DNA of 64,000 bases from Gemmobacter aquarius (GCF_003060865.1 NZ_CP028918.1:380001-444000), one strand, 5' to 3'. Positions 9,988 to 24,489 are shown, numbered from the stretch's first letter. Notes: a model not told the origin generated them from the letters alone. Made by a program: numbers and translations.

Positions 9988-11145
9988 ATGTCCCAGTTTC
10001 GGTATGCGGTCGGGCGGCTCATGGGTGGGCTGCTGGCCTTGGGCCTTTTTGCGCTGTTTCTCAACGCCCTGATCCTGTCGCAGCAACAGCGGATGCAAAG
10101 CGCCTTGGCGCTTTCGGGGCCGCCACCGGCACAGGTGGCGCTCGGGCAATTCGTGCCGGATCAGCCAAGAGGCGAAGTCAACCTCGCCGCCCGGATCGAT
10201 GCCGCCATAGACGTGGCGCTGCCGGCGGGGACCGGCAGGCTTTACCTGCTGGTCGATCCTGCCGCGCCGACGGGCAGCCGTGCGCGGGCTGCGATGTTCG
10301 TATCGCATTCCGACGCGCAGGCTTTCGAGGCCTATGTGTCACAGGCGACGCAAGCGAGGGTCGGCGATGCGCCCGTGATCGCGCTGAACGGTGCGCTGGA
10401 ACTGCCCTATTGGATCGACCGGGCAGAACTGGCGGCGGCCGAGGCCGGGCGCGGGCTGTCAAAAGATTTGCCCTTTGTCCGGCCCTTCCTGACCGGCCGC
10501 GAGGCAGGTCTTGCCCCGCCGCTTTTGTCCTATCTCGTGCCGGGCGTCCTTCTGCTGTTGCTGTTGGCGCATCTTTTCGCCGAAGCGCGGCAGGTGATGA
10601 CCCGCCGCCGCGCCTTGCGCGCCTTGGCTGCGCTCGATGCGCTGGACCGCGAGGCGGAAGAGACGGCGGCGATCTCGACCGCCTTGCAACCGGGCGACCG
10701 GCAATGGGCCGACGTTGCCGCCCGCCGCCATGGCCTGCGGCAAAGGCGGATGGAACTGGACGCTGTGCTTGCGCGGGGGCTTGGTGTCGGGTCCACGCGC
10801 GGGGTCTGGCTGGTGGGTGCGGCGATCGGCGGCTTGGCCAGCATCCTGCCGCGTCGTCCGATGCTGGATGTGGTCGCCAACCATCTGGTCGGCGGCGATG
10901 TGGCCGGGGTCGTGGCGCTTGCCGGACAGGCAAGCTGGTTTGAGCCCCTCGAAGCTGCGATGGCGGTTCCGGGTGACATGTTGGCGCGTCTGGTGCTGTC
11001 GATGTTCGGGCCGCAGTCGACTGGCGTGGCATCCGGGCTGCGAGGCCTGCCCTTTACGGTCTGGCTTGCGCTTGCGGTGGTGATCATGCTTGTCGTGATG
11101 CGTCGGGGCGACGTGAACCGCAGCCTGCGCGGCCATCTGCGCTAG
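9988..11145 (+). CDS. Hypothetical membrane protein
   Basis: I do not recognise this 385-residue protein. Hydrophobic segments lie at about residues 11-29, 178-198 and 355-371, with a possible one at 274-288. The first is followed by a 150-residue, probably extracytoplasmic, domain (FVPDQPRGEVNLAARIDAAIDVALPAGTG). The second is followed by an Arg- and Ala-rich, probably helical cytoplasmic stretch (VMTRRRALRALAALDALDREAEETAAI). ATG 9988 is chosen because it begins just before the first membrane helix; the open frame continues upstream without signal-like sequence. It lies directly upstream of secE on the same strand. Confidence 0.65.
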   Translation: MSQFRYAVGRLMGGLLALGLFALFLNALILSQQQRMQSALALSGPPPAQVALGQFVPDQPRGEVNLAARIDAAIDVALPAGTGRLYLLVDPAAPTGSRARAAMFVSHSDAQAFEAYVSQATQARVGDAPVIALNGALELPYWIDRAELAAAEAGRGLSKDLPFVRPFLTGREAGLAPPLLSYLVPGVLLLLLLAHLFAEARQVMTRRRALRALAALDALDREAEETAAISTALQPGDRQWADVAARRHGLRQRRMELDAVLARGLGVGSTRGVWLVGAAIGGLASILPRRPMLDVVANHLVGGDVAGVVALAGQASWFEPLEAAMAVPGDMLARLVLSMFGPQSTGVASGLRGLPFTVWLALAVVIMLVVMRRGDVNRSLRGHLR

Positions 11146-11218
11146 GGGTGCGGGCTGCGGGTTCGACGCCGCCCGCCAGCTGCTTTGCGGCGCAGGCCTA
11201 TCGCGCTGCCGCCCGCGC

Positions 11219-11247
11219 TTGAATTCCCGCGCCTTAGCCTGTATCTG
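11219..11247 (+). promoter_or_regulatory. Possible secE promoter
   Basis: TTGAAT (11219-11224) and TATCTG (11242-11247) are 17 bases apart, 40 bases before the secE start. The -10 match is poor. Confidence 0.3.
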
Positions 11248-11286
11248 AGGCGCAGATTTCCCTTTGCCGCACCGGACCCGGAACAC

Positions 11287-11478
11287 ATGGCCACCAAGAC
11301 CAACCCTTTGCAGTTCATCCAGCAGGTCCGTACCGAGGTCAGCAAGGTCGTCTGGCCGACGCGCCGCGAAGTGATGCTGACCACGATCATGGTTTTCATC
11401 ATGGCCGCGCTGACCGCGACCTTCTTCAGTCTGGTCGATCTGGGCATCCGCACGGGGCTGCGGCTGATCCTCGGCTAA
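11287..11478 (+). CDS. secE: Preprotein translocase subunit SecE
   Basis: SecE is the clamp subunit of the SecYEG translocon. This is the short, single-helix form (63 residues). It has the conserved amphipathic segment FIQQVRTEVSKVVWPTRREVMLTT followed by one transmembrane helix (IMVFIMAALTATFFSLVDL). The position before nusG is the standard one. Between secE and nusG lies a terminator-like hairpin, so read-through may be partial. Confidence 0.96.
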   Translation: MATKTNPLQFIQQVRTEVSKVVWPTRREVMLTTIMVFIMAALTATFFSLVDLGIRTGLRLILG

Positions 11479-11549
11479 GGTCGAAACACCGTTTCTCCTT
11501 GAATTTCTGGGTGGGGACGGGTATTCGCGCCACAAGTTCGGGATGATCG

Positions 11550-11582
11550 GCGCGCAGCGATTCGTGTTGCGCGCTGTTTTTT
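11550..11582 (+). terminator. Terminator-like hairpin between secE and nusG
   Basis: The stem GCGCGCA/TGCGCGC with an 11-base loop is followed by TG and six Ts, 62 bases before nusG. It could be an attenuator. Confidence 0.55.
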
Positions 11583-11643
11583 GTTCCTGAAACACCAAGA
11601 ATTACAGGGGGATATTCCCCCGAAAAGCAGGATGGACGAAGGC

Positions 11644-12177
11644 ATGGCCAAGCGCTGGTATTCGGTAAGCGTTCTCTCGAACTTCGAGAAGAAGGTTGCC
11701 GAGCAGATCAAGACTGCCGTTGCCGAAGCCGGTCTTCAGGAAGAGATCGACGAAGTGCTGGTTCCCACCGAAGAGGTGCTGGAAGTCCGGCGCGGCAAGA
11801 AGGTGACGTCCGAGCGGCGCTTCATGCCCGGCTATGTGCTGGTGCGGATGGAGATGACCAACCGCGGCTATCACCTGATTTCGTCGATCAACCGCGTCAC
11901 CGGTTTCCTTGGCCCGCAGGGCAAGCCCATGCCGATGCGCGACGCCGAGGTGAATGGCATTCTGAACCGCGTCGAAGAGGGCGAGATTGCGCCGCGCAAC
12001 CTGATCCGCTTCGAGATCGGCGAAAAGGTCAAAGTGACCGACGGCCCGTTCGAGGGTTTCGACGGCATGGTGGAAGAAGTCGACGAACAGCACAGCCGCC
12101 TCAAGGTGTCTGTGTCGATCTTTGGCCGGGCAACGCCGGTCGAACTGGAATTCACGCAGGTCACCAAAGGACTCTGA
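11644..12177 (+). CDS. nusG: Transcription termination/antitermination factor NusG
   Basis: NusG binds RNA polymerase, enhances processivity and links it to Rho or the ribosome. The 177-residue product has the NGN domain (KRWYSVSVLSNFEKKVAEQI ... RRFMPGYVLVRMEM) and a C-terminal KOW domain (GEKVKVTDGPFEGFDGMVEEVD). ATG 11644 (MAKRWYSV) is preferred on length and on the upstream GAAGG; an in-frame ATG at 11632 would add four residues. Confidence 0.97.
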   Translation: MAKRWYSVSVLSNFEKKVAEQIKTAVAEAGLQEEIDEVLVPTEEVLEVRRGKKVTSERRFMPGYVLVRMEMTNRGYHLISSINRVTGFLGPQGKPMPMRDAEVNGILNRVEEGEIAPRNLIRFEIGEKVKVTDGPFEGFDGMVEEVDEQHSRLKVSVSIFGRATPVELEFTQVTKGL

Positions 12178-12187
12178 CGTGCATCGC

Positions 12188-12230
12188 GTGGGAGGCGAGC
12201 GCCCCGTTTCGGGGTGACGGACCGGACCAC
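12188..12230 (+). promoter_or_regulatory. Putative L1-binding leader of rplKA
   Basis: In the 91-base gap before rplK, GTGGGAG is followed by a CCCCG/CGGGG hairpin and TGACGGACCGGACCAC, with GTGG (12188-12191) able to pair with CCAC (12227-12230). This resembles, from memory, the mRNA site where ribosomal protein L1 represses the rplK-rplA message. Confidence 0.45.
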
Positions 12231-12268
12231 TAAACCGCCCGCAAGGGCTGTGACAAAGGAGATGGCCA

Positions 12269-12721
12269 ATGGCCAAGAAGATTATCGGCAGCCTCAAGCT
12301 GCAAGTCAAAGCGGGTCAAGCAAACCCGTCCCCGCCGGTCGGTCCGGCACTCGGCCAGCGCGGCCTGAACATCATGGCTTTCGTCAAGGAGTTCAACGCC
12401 AAGACCGCCGACATGACTCCGGGCACGCCGACGCCTGTCGTCATCACCTATTATCAAGACAAGTCGTTCAGCCTCGAGTTCAAGACGGCCCCGGCTTCGT
12501 ATCTGTTGAAAACCGCCGCTGGCCTGCCGCAAGTCGGCAAGCGCAACCGCGCCAAGGGTTCCTCGAAGCCCGGCCGTGAAGTTGCCGGCACCGTGACGGT
12601 CGCGCAGGTCCGCAAGATCGCCGAAACGAAGATGAAAGACCTGAGCGCCAATTCGATCGAGGCTGCGATGCAGATCATCCTCGGATCGGCCAAGTCTTGC
12701 GGCATCGAAGTGAAGGGCTGA
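12269..12721 (+). CDS. rplK: 50S ribosomal protein L11
   Basis: L11 forms the GTPase-associated stalk base on 23S rRNA. At 150 residues it is slightly longer than the 142 of E. coli. It contains the Pro-rich N-terminal domain ([31 protein letters not shown]) and the RNA-binding C-terminal domain ending [16 protein letters not shown] stands upstream of the ATG. It is five bases from rplA and very probably co-transcribed with it. Confidence 0.98.
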   Translation: MAKKIIGSLKLQVKAGQANPSPPVGPALGQRGLNIMAFVKEFNAKTADMTPGTPTPVVITYYQDKSFSLEFKTAPASYLLKTAAGLPQVGKRNRAKGSSKPGREVAGTVTVAQVRKIAETKMKDLSANSIEAAMQIILGSAKSCGIEVKG

Positions 12722-12726
12722 TCATC

Positions 12727-13425
12727 ATGGCAAAGCTCGGCAAGCGCACCAAAGCTGCGCAAGAAGTCTTCGGCACCGCGATCAACGTGTCGCTCGAAGA
12801 TGCACTCGCCCTGATCAAAAAGGGCGCGACCGCGAAATTCGACGAGACCGTCGAAATCGCGATGAACCTCGGCGTTGACCCGCGCCATGCGGACCAGATG
12901 GTCCGTGGTGTGGTCCAGCTTCCGAACGGCACCGGCAAGACCGTTCGCGTCGCCGTCTTCGCCCGTGGCGCCAAGGCTGATGAAGCCAAGGCCGCTGGTG
13001 CAGACATCGTCGGCGCGGAAGACCTGATGGAAACCATCATGTCCGGCAAGATCGAGTTCGACCGTTGCATCGCGACGCCGGACCTGATGCCGCTCGTCGG
13101 TCGTCTGGGCAAGATCCTCGGCCCGCGCAACCTGATGCCCAACCCCAAGGTCGGCACCGTGACGATGGACGTGAAAACGGCCGTCGAAGCAGCCAAGGGC
13201 GGCGAAGTGCAGTTCAAGGTCGAAAAAGCCGGCGTGATTCACGCAGGCGTTGGCAAAGTGTCGTTCGACACCGCCAAACTGGCTGAAAACATCCGCGCTT
13301 TCGTCGACGCCGTGACCCGTGCGCGCCCGTCGGGTGCCAAGGGCGCCTACCTGAAAAAGGTCTCGCTCTCGTCCACCATGGGCCCGGGCGTTTCGGTCGA
13401 ACTGGCGTCGGCTGCGGCCAAGTAA
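12727..13425 (+). CDS. rplA: 50S ribosomal protein L1
   Basis: L1 forms the mobile E-site stalk and in many bacteria represses its own operon by binding the rplK leader. The 232-residue product has the usual signatures ([15 protein letters not shown] at the start; [16 protein letters not shown] in the second domain). ATG 12727 follows the rplK stop closely. A strong terminator after it separates rplKA from rplJL. Confidence 0.98.
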   Translation: MAKLGKRTKAAQEVFGTAINVSLEDALALIKKGATAKFDETVEIAMNLGVDPRHADQMVRGVVQLPNGTGKTVRVAVFARGAKADEAKAAGADIVGAEDLMETIMSGKIEFDRCIATPDLMPLVGRLGKILGPRNLMPNPKVGTVTMDVKTAVEAAKGGEVQFKVEKAGVIHAGVGKVSFDTAKLAENIRAFVDAVTRARPSGAKGAYLKKVSLSSTMGPGVSVELASAAAK

Positions 13426-13448
13426 AACCCCGCTTGCGGGATATAAAG

Positions 13449-13478
13449 CCGCCGGTCCCCCGTGGACCGGCGGTTTTT
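13449..13478 (+). terminator. Terminator after rplA
   Basis: The perfect 10-bp stem CCGCCGGTCC/GGACCGGCGG with loop CCCGT is followed by five Ts. Confidence 0.92.
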
Positions 13479-13639
13479 CATTGGTCGCCGGTTTTTTGCG
13501 TTGATCCCCGCTGCGTTGCCTGCAATCCTGCACGCAGGAACGCGAAGCGCGGCTAAAGCCGCGTGATAATTGGTTTTCCGCGAAAGGCGGGCTTCCAAAC
13601 CCTCGCGTTAGTCTTTATAGCCACAATCTGCGCTAACCG

Positions 13640-13742
13640 CCCGATTCGTCGGGAGGTTGCGTATTTCGTCCGAGACGGTGGGTGTCAGGCAATCGCCTGA
13701 CTTAATTTCCCTCCCGAGATGAGAGAACGAGAACAAATTTCC
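13640..13742 (+). promoter_or_regulatory. Putative L10 leader of rplJL
   Basis: The rplA-rplJ gap of 427 bases holds no gene. After a small hairpin at 13548-13563 it contains GTCCGAGACGGTGGGTG, the hairpin GTCAGGC/GCCTGAC (13684-13701) and CTCCCGAGATGAGAG. This layout resembles the autoregulatory site where L10-L12 represses rplJ translation. The promoter for rplJL should lie in 13560-13640, but I cannot define it. Confidence 0.5.
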
Positions 13743-13852
13743 GGGGGAACTCCCTCGGGCGATTCTGGCCTCGGGACATCATTCGGACCCGAACGCCCCG
13801 GCAACGGGGCAAACATGAGCCGGGGGGAAACCCCCACACTTGGAGTGAAACT

Positions 13853-14368
13853 GTGGATAGAGCCCAGAAAGAGAAAGTGGTCGAGGAACTCGGCCAGATC
13901 TTCGAAAGCTCTGGCGTTGTAGTGATCGCTCACTACACGGGTATGACGGTTAAACAGATGCAGGACCTGCGCGCCAAAATGCGCGAAGTTGGCGGGTCCG
14001 TACGCGTTGCCAAGAACAAGCTCGCCAAAATCGCCCTTGAAGGGAAACCCGGCGTTAAAATGGGTGACCTGCTCACGGGCATGACCGTGCTCGCCTATTC
14101 GGAAGATCCTGTCGCTGCTGCGAAGGTGACCGAAGCCTATGCCAAGGGGAACGACAAGTTCGTTATCCTCGGCGGCGCAATGGGTGACACTGTCCTGGAC
14201 CTGGCCGGTGTGAAAGCCGTGGCAGCCTTGCCGTCGCGTGAAGAGCTTATCGCTCAGATCGTGGCTGCAATCGGTTCGCCCGCCTCGAACATCGCCGGTG
14301 CGATTGGCGCGCCTGCTTCGAACATCGCAAGCATCCTGTCGACCATCGAGGAAAAGGCTGCGGCGTAA
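13853..14368 (+). CDS. rplJ: 50S ribosomal protein L10
   Basis: L10 anchors the L7/L12 stalk to the ribosome. The 171-residue protein begins at a GTG ([31 protein letters not shown]). GGAG lies seven bases upstream, and no ATG in frame fits the homology. The C-terminal helix that binds L12 dimers is present ([15 protein letters not shown]), preceded by an imperfect Ala/Ser-rich repeat ([20 protein letters not shown]). Confidence 0.97.
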   Translation: MDRAQKEKVVEELGQIFESSGVVVIAHYTGMTVKQMQDLRAKMREVGGSVRVAKNKLAKIALEGKPGVKMGDLLTGMTVLAYSEDPVAAAKVTEAYAKGNDKFVILGGAMGDTVLDLAGVKAVAALPSREELIAQIVAAIGSPASNIAGAIGAPASNIASILSTIEEKAAA

Positions 14369-14443
14369 GCCGCTGTCCGGAACCATACCCGCGCGGGGCA
14401 ATCCCGTAGCGTTGGACCCCATCTTTATAAACGGAATGAGCAA

Positions 14444-14818
14444 ATGGCTGATCTGAACAAACTCGCCGAAGAAATCGTTGGTCTGACCCTCCTGCAGGCG
14501 CAGGAACTGAAGACCATCCTGAAAGACACCTATGGCATCGAGCCGGCAGCCGGTGGCGCCGTCATGATGGCCGCTGGTCCCGCCGCTGCAGCCGCTCCGG
14601 CTGAAGAGCAGACCGAATTCGACGTCGTCCTGACCGACGCTGGTCCGAACAAGATCAACGTCATCAAAGAAGTCCGCACCATCACCGGTCTGGGCCTGAA
14701 AGAAGCCAAGGACCTCGTGGAAGCTGGCGGCAAAGTCAAAGAAGCAGTGACCAAAGCCGATGCCGAAGGGTTCAAGAAGACCCTCGAAGCAGCTGGTGCC
14801 AAGGTCGAGCTGAAGTAA
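14444..14818 (+). CDS. rplL: 50S ribosomal protein L7/L12
   Basis: L7/L12 is the multi-copy stalk protein that recruits translation factors. The 124-residue product has the N-terminal dimerisation domain ([33 protein letters not shown]), an Ala-rich hinge ([11 protein letters not shown]) and the conserved C-terminal domain ([24 protein letters not shown]). It lies 75 bases after rplJ. Confidence 0.98.
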   Translation: MADLNKLAEEIVGLTLLQAQELKTILKDTYGIEPAAGGAVMMAAGPAAAAAPAEEQTEFDVVLTDAGPNKINVIKEVRTITGLGLKEAKDLVEAGGKVKEAVTKADAEGFKKTLEAAGAKVELK

Positions 14819-14858
14819 TCGCGCCGGATGCGCCTCGCGCATCTAGTATGACGATTTT

Positions 14859-14888
14859 GGCTGGGTCCGGCATAGTCCGGGCCCAGCC
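14859..14888 (+). other. Large hairpin between rplL and rpoB
   Basis: The 12-bp stem GGCTGGGTCCGG/CCGGGCCCAGCC has the loop CATAGT and no T run. A smaller hairpin GATGCG/CGCATC (14827-14843) precedes it. In other bacteria this position holds an attenuator or RNA-processing site that lowers rpoBC expression relative to rplJL. Confidence 0.6.
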
Positions 14889-15067
14889 GAACCTGTCTTG
14901 AAAGGGGCATCCGGCACGGGTGCATCTTTCAAGGCGTGGTTCAAGGTTCGGGAGCTTTCCGGTGGGACGGAAAGCATGAATGGAACCTGGCACCCCTTTC
15001 GCCAAGCGGCGCGACCGTGACCCCGACGGATGCGTCCCTGCGACACGAGAAAAAGGTGACGACGAGC

Positions 15068-18000
15068 ATGGCGCAAGCTTACGTTGGTCAGAAACGCATC
15101 CGCCGCTACTATGGCAAGATCCGTGAAGTCCTCGAGATGCCGAACCTCATCGAGGTTCAGAAATCTTCCTACGACCTGTTCCTGAAATCGGGCGATGGCC
15201 CGAAGCCCGCCGATGGCGAAGGCATTCAGGGCACGTTCCAGTCGGTGTTCCCGATAAAGGACTTCAACGAGACCGCGGTTCTCGAGTTCGTCAAGTACGA
15301 GCTGGAAAAGCCCAAGTACGACGTTGACGAATGCCAGAGCCGCGACATGACCTATGCCGCGCCTCTCAAGGTGACGCTGCGCCTGATCGTGTTCGATGTC
15401 GATGAAACCACCGGCGCGCGGTCGGTCAAGGACATCAAGGAACAAGACGTCTTCATGGGCGACATGCCCTTGATGACCTCGAACGGCACGTTCATCGTGA
15501 ACGGCACCGAACGTGTGATCGTGTCCCAGATGCACCGGTCGCCCGGCGTGTTCTTCGACCACGACAAGGGCAAGACCCATTCGTCGGGCAAGCTGCTCTT
15601 CGCTTGCCGGATCATCCCCTATCGCGGCTCGTGGCTCGATTTCGAATTCGACGCCAAGGATGTCGTGTTCGCCCGCATCGACCGCCGCCGCAAGCTGCCC
15701 GTGACGACGCTGCTCTATGCCCTCGGCATGGGGCAAGAGCAGATCATGGACGCCTATTACGAGACGGTCGATTACAAATACGTCAAGAACAAGGGTTGGG
15801 TGACCAAGTTCTTCCCGAGCCGCGTTTCGGGCACCCGTCCGACCTATGACCTCGTCGATGCCGCAACCGGCGAAGTGATCCTGAAGGCCGGCGAAAAAGC
15901 CACGCCGCGCATGGTCAAGAAATGGCGCGACGAAGGTGCTGTCACCGAACTTCTGGTGCCTTACGAATATATCCTCGGCCGCTTCGTCGCCAAGGATATC
16001 ATCAACGAGGAAACCGGCGAGATCTGGGCGGAAGCCGGCGACGAGCTGACGATGGAATACGACCGTGACGGTTCGCCCAAGGGCGGGTCGGTCAAGGTGT
16101 TGCTCGATCAGGGCATCACCACGATTCCGGTTCTCGACATCGACAACGTCAACGTCGGTCCCTACATCAGGAACACGATGGCGGCAGACAAGAACATGGG
16201 CCGCGACACCGCGCTCATGGACATCTACCGCGTCATGCGTCCGGGTGAGCCGCCGACCGTCGAAGCCGCAAGCCAGCTGTTCGAAACCCTGTTCTTCGAT
16301 AGCGAACGTTACGACCTTTCGGCTGTCGGTCGCGTCAAGATGAACATGCGTCTCGACCTTGGCCGTCCCGACACCCAGCGCACGCTGGACCGTGACGACA
16401 TCATCGCCTGCATCAAGGCGCTGACCGAGTTGCGCGACGGCAAGGGCGAAATCGACGACATCGACCACCTCGGCAACCGCCGTGTGCGGTCGGTCGGCGA
16501 GCTGATGGAAAACCAGTACCGCGTCGGCCTGCTGCGTATGGAGCGCGCGATCAAGGAACGTATGTCCTCGGTCGAAATCGACACGATCATGCCGCAAGAC
16601 CTGATCAACGCCAAACCCGCCGCCGCTGCGGTGCGTGAATTCTTCGGCTCAAGCCAGCTGTCGCAGTTCATGGACCAAACCAACCCGCTGTCGGAAGTGA
16701 CGCACAAGCGCCGCCTTTCCGCCCTCGGGCCGGGCGGTCTGACCCGCGAACGCGCCGGTTTCGAAGTGCGCGACGTTCACCCGACCCACTATGGCCGGAT
16801 GTGCCCGATCGAGACGCCCGAAGGCCAGAACATCGGCCTGATCAACTCGTTGGCCACCTTTGCCCGCGTGAACAAGTATGGCTTCATCGAGACACCCTAC
16901 CGCAAGGTGATCGACAACAAGGTGACCGATGAAGTCATCTACATGTCGGCGACCGAAGAAATGCGCCACACCGTGGCGCAGGCCAACGCGGCGCAAGATG
17001 CCGAAGGGCGCTTTACCGATGACCTGATCTCCAGCCGGAAATCGGGCGAATTCATGCTGAACCCGCCGGACGCGATCGACCTGATCGACGTCTCGCCGAA
17101 ACAGCTTGTCTCGGTCGCGGCCTCGCTGATCCCCTTCCTTGAGAATGACGACGCTAACCGCGCCCTGATGGGTTCGAACATGCAGCGTCAGGCGGTTCCG
17201 CTGCTGCAATCCGACGCGCCTTTCGTCGGAACCGGCATCGAAGCCGTGGTCGCACGTGACTCTGGCGCCGCCATCATGGCCCGCCGCGCCGGTGTGATCG
17301 ATCAGGTCGACGCAACGCGTATCGTCGTGCGCGCAACGGAAATGCTCGAACCCGGCGAACCGGGCGTCGACATCTACCGTTTGCGTAAATTCAAGCGTTC
17401 CAACCAGTCGTCCTGCATCAACCAGCGTCCGCTGGTCAAAGTGGGCGATGTCGTGGTGCGTGGCGAAGTGGTGGCTGACGGTCCCTGCACCGACATGGGC
17501 GAATTGGCCCTTGGCCGGAACGTGGTCGTCGCCTTCATGCCGTGGAATGGCTACAACTACGAAGACTCGATCCTGATTTCCGAACGCATCCTGCGCGACG
17601 ACGTCTTCACCTCGATCCACATCGAGGAATACGAAGTCGCCGCCCGCGATACGAAGCTGGGGCCGGAAGAAATCACGCGCGACATCCCGAACGTGGGCGA
17701 AGAAGCCCTGCGCAATCTGGATGAAGCCGGTATCGTCTATATCGGTGCCGAGGTTCAGCCGGGCGACATTCTGGTGGGCAAGATCACCCCCAAGGGTGAA
17801 AGCCCGATGACGCCGGAAGAAAAACTGCTGCGCGCCATCTTCGGTGAAAAGGCGTCCGACGTGCGCGATACCTCGCTGCGTCTGCCGCCCGGTGCTTATG
17901 GCACCATCGTCGAAGTGCGGGTCTTCAACCGTCACGGCGTCGATAAAGACGAACGCGCCCTGCAGATCGAGCGTGAGGAAGTCGAACGCCTCGCCCGCGA

Positions 18001-19201
18001 CCGTGATGACGAATTGGTGATCCTGGAACGGAACATCTATTCGCGTCTGAAGACGCTGATCATGGGCAAGACCGCCGTCAAGGGGCCGAAAGGCATCCGT
18101 TCCGGTTCGACCATCGACGACGAGTTGCTGGGCACGCTGTCGCGCGGCCAGTGGTGGCAATTGGCGCTGGCCGAAGAGGCCGAAGCCAAGGACGTCGAAG
18201 CCCTGCATGACCAGTACGAAGCGCAAAAGCGCGCTTTGGAACTGCGTTTCGAAGACAAGGTCGAGAAAGTCCGTCGCGGCGACGATCTGCCTCCGGGCGT
18301 GATGAAGATGGTCAAGGTCTTCGTCGCGGTGAAGCGCAAGCTGCAACCGGGCGATAAGATGGCCGGTCGTCACGGCAACAAGGGCGTCATCTCCAAGGTC
18401 GTTCCGATCGAGGATATGCCCTTCCTTGCCGATGGCACCGCCGTCGACCTCGTGCTCAACCCGCTCGGCGTGCCGTCGCGGATGAACGTGGGCCAGATCC
18501 TCGAGACCCACATGGGCTGGGCCGCGCGCGGCTTGGGCATCCGGATCGACGAGGCGCTCAAGGAATATCGTCGTTCCGGCGATATGACTCCGGTGCGCGA
18601 TGCGATGCGTCTGGCTTACGGCGACGAGACCTATGACGACGCTTTCGGTGATGTGACCGAAGACCAGTTCCTTGAAATGGCAGGCAACGTCACCCGTGGC
18701 GTTCCGATTGCCTCGCCGGTCTTTGACGGCGCCAAGGAAATGGACGTGAACGATGCGCTGACGCGTGCGGGCTTCGATACCTCGGGTCAATCCGTGGTGT
18801 TCGACGGCCGCTCGGGCGAGCAATTCGCGCGAAAGGTCACCGTGGGCGTCAAGTACATGCTCAAGCTGCACCACCTTGTCGACGACAAGTTGCACGCCCG
18901 GTCTACCGGTCCGTACAGCCTCGTCACGCAGCAGCCTCTGGGTGGTAAAGCCCAGTTCGGTGGCCAGCGTCTTGGTGAAATGGAAGTCTGGGCGCTCGAA
19001 GCCTATGGCGCGGCTTACACCTTGCAGGAAATGCTCACCGTCAAGTCGGACGATGTGGCAGGCCGGACCAAGGTTTATGAAAGCATCGTCAAGGGTGAGG
19101 ACAACTTCGAGGCCGGCGTGCCGGAATCGTTCAACGTCCTCGTCAAGGAAGTGCGCGGCCTCGGCCTCAACATGGAACTCCTGGATGCGGAGGATGAGTG
19201 A
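15068..19201 (+). CDS. rpoB: RNA polymerase subunit beta
   Basis: This is the catalytic beta subunit of RNA polymerase, 1377 residues, the size usual in this bacterial order. The rifampicin pocket reads [31 protein letters not shown] from residue 527. Residues equivalent to E. coli Asp516, His526 and Ser531 (here 536, 546 and 551) are unchanged, so no target-based rifampicin resistance is indicated. ATG 15068 ([18 protein letters not shown]) is fixed by homology; the frame is open for 130 bases upstream without a conserved start. Confidence 0.98.
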   Translation: MAQAYVGQKRIRRYYGKIREVLEMPNLIEVQKSSYDLFLKSGDGPKPADGEGIQGTFQSVFPIKDFNETAVLEFVKYELEKPKYDVDECQSRDMTYAAPLKVTLRLIVFDVDETTGARSVKDIKEQDVFMGDMPLMTSNGTFIVNGTERVIVSQMHRSPGVFFDHDKGKTHSSGKLLFACRIIPYRGSWLDFEFDAKDVVFARIDRRRKLPVTTLLYALGMGQEQIMDAYYETVDYKYVKNKGWVTKFFPSRVSGTRPTYDLVDAATGEVILKAGEKATPRMVKKWRDEGAVTELLVPYEYILGRFVAKDIINEETGEIWAEAGDELTMEYDRDGSPKGGSVKVLLDQGITTIPVLDIDNVNVGPYIRNTMAADKNMGRDTALMDIYRVMRPGEPPTVEAASQLFETLFFDSERYDLSAVGRVKMNMRLDLGRPDTQRTLDRDDIIACIKALTELRDGKGEIDDIDHLGNRRVRSVGELMENQYRVGLLRMERAIKERMSSVEIDTIMPQDLINAKPAAAAVREFFGSSQLSQFMDQTNPLSEVTHKRRLSALGPGGLTRERAGFEVRDVHPTHYGRMCPIETPEGQNIGLINSLATFARVNKYGFIETPYRKVIDNKVTDEVIYMSATEEMRHTVAQANAAQDAEGRFTDDLISSRKSGEFMLNPPDAIDLIDVSPKQLVSVAASLIPFLENDDANRALMGSNMQRQAVPLLQSDAPFVGTGIEAVVARDSGAAIMARRAGVIDQVDATRIVVRATEMLEPGEPGVDIYRLRKFKRSNQSSCINQRPLVKVGDVVVRGEVVADGPCTDMGELALGRNVVVAFMPWNGYNYEDSILISERILRDDVFTSIHIEEYEVAARDTKLGPEEITRDIPNVGEEALRNLDEAGIVYIGAEVQPGDILVGKITPKGESPMTPEEKLLRAIFGEKASDVRDTSLRLPPGAYGTIVEVRVFNRHGVDKDERALQIEREEVERLARDRDDELVILERNIYSRLKTLIMGKTAVKGPKGIRSGSTIDDELLGTLSRGQWWQLALAEEAEAKDVEALHDQYEAQKRALELRFEDKVEKVRRGDDLPPGVMKMVKVFVAVKRKLQPGDKMAGRHGNKGVISKVVPIEDMPFLADGTAVDLVLNPLGVPSRMNVGQILETHMGWAARGLGIRIDEALKEYRRSGDMTPVRDAMRLAYGDETYDDAFGDVTEDQFLEMAGNVTRGVPIASPVFDGAKEMDVNDALTRAGFDTSGQSVVFDGRSGEQFARKVTVGVKYMLKLHHLVDDKLHARSTGPYSLVTQQPLGGKAQFGGQRLGEMEVWALEAYGAAYTLQEMLTVKSDDVAGRTKVYESIVKGEDNFEAGVPESFNVLVKEVRGLGLNMELLDAEDE

Positions 19202-19206
19202 CGCGA

Positions 19207-19259
19207 AGGGTGCGCCGTAAAGGCACACCCTACGTAGGGTGCGCGGTCCCCGCGCACCT
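19207..19259. repeat. GTAGGGTG-type double palindrome (rpoB-rpoC gap)
   Basis: Two hairpins are joined by CCCTACGTAGGG. The first arm pair is AGGGTGCGCC/GGCACACCCT (19207-19231) and the second is AGGGTGCGCGG/CCGCGCACCT (19236-19259). It fills about half of the 103-base rpoB-rpoC gap. It resembles palindromes at five other intergenic sites in this window. Confidence 0.8.
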
Positions 19260-19304
19260 TATCCGCCGACAGTCCCCCGCCGCCCCCATTCATAAGGTTA
19301 TGAA

Positions 19305-23546
<4,242 letters not shown>

Positions 23547-23567
23547 TCGCAGCCAAAGCCTGAAACG

Positions 23568-23597
23568 GGGCCGTCGCAGCGATGCGGCGGCCCTTTT
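23568..23597 (+). terminator. Terminator of the rpoBC operon
   Basis: The 11-bp stem GGGCCGTCGCA/TGCGGCGGCCC with loop GCGA is followed by TTTT, 22 bases after rpoC. Confidence 0.92.
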
Positions 23598-23648
23598 CCT
23601 TTGCGCGCCGCCGCTGCTAGGCTGCGGGCGAATGTGGGGGATAGTGTC

Positions 23649-24464
23649 ATGGGTTTTTCCAACCGTCTGGCGGGGCTGATCCGCTTTTCCTATCCCGCCT
23701 TGTCGGGTTTCAGCGCCAAGGCCCCCGATGCCGCCCGCCTGCAAGCCATGCTGTTTGCAAGGCCACGGCTGGAACGCCGCTTTGCGCTGTTCGAAACCCT
23801 CGCCCTGCCGTCGCTCATCGCGCAGAGCGACCCGGATTTCGAACTGATGGTGCTGGTCGGTGACGCCATGCCCGCTTGGGCGGTCGACCGGCTGCAAGCG
23901 GGGATTGCACCCCTGAATGCCCGCATCGTGGCGCTGCCGCCGATGCACCACTATCCCGCGATACAGGCCGCTTACGCCACGCTTCCCACACGGGCCACCA
24001 CCCACCTGACCAGCTTTCGTCTCGATGACGATGACGCGCTCGACCTCGACCACGTCGCACGGCTGCGCCGAATCGCATCGGGCATCGCCGGTTTCACCGC
24101 CACGCCCTTTGCCATCGCCCACAATCGCGGTCTGTTTGTCGACCTGTCCGGCCCGACCCCGCGCTTTACCGAGGTGACCGAGAAACTCCCTCTCGGTATC
24201 GGGCTTGCGCTCTGTTCGCCCGTGACCGAAGTCGACACGATCTTTCGGCGCAACCACCGCCTGTTGCCGCAATTCCTGACCACCTTTTCCGATGCGACCG
24301 AGATGGCCTTCCTGCGGTCGGTGCATCAGGGCAACGACAGCACCGCCCATACCACAGGCGTGGTGATAGACCGCAGCACGGCCGAGGCGGCGGCGATCCT
24401 GACCGCCCGTTTCGCCACGGGGCTGGATGCGTTAACGCGTCTGGCATCGGCTTCCTCATCCTGA
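23649..24464 (+). CDS. Putative rhamnosyltransferase-like glycosyltransferase
   Basis: The 271-residue protein resembles the putative rhamnosyl transferase family common in Rhodobacterales: LIRFSYPALSGF at the start, RFALFETLALPSLIAQSDPDFELMVLVGD, and the acidic DXD-like motif FRLDDDDALDLDHV expected to bind a metal-nucleotide sugar. The acceptor is unknown; surface polysaccharide is plausible. ATG 23649 is chosen because homology starts there. It follows the rpoBC terminator and may have its own promoter. Confidence 0.75.
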   Translation: MGFSNRLAGLIRFSYPALSGFSAKAPDAARLQAMLFARPRLERRFALFETLALPSLIAQSDPDFELMVLVGDAMPAWAVDRLQAGIAPLNARIVALPPMHHYPAIQAAYATLPTRATTHLTSFRLDDDDALDLDHVARLRRIASGIAGFTATPFAIAHNRGLFVDLSGPTPRFTEVTEKLPLGIGLALCSPVTEVDTIFRRNHRLLPQFLTTFSDATEMAFLRSVHQGNDSTAHTTGVVIDRSTAEAAAILTARFATGLDALTRLASASSS

Positions 24465-24489
24465 TAGCGCTGCGATCAGGGAGAGCCTG

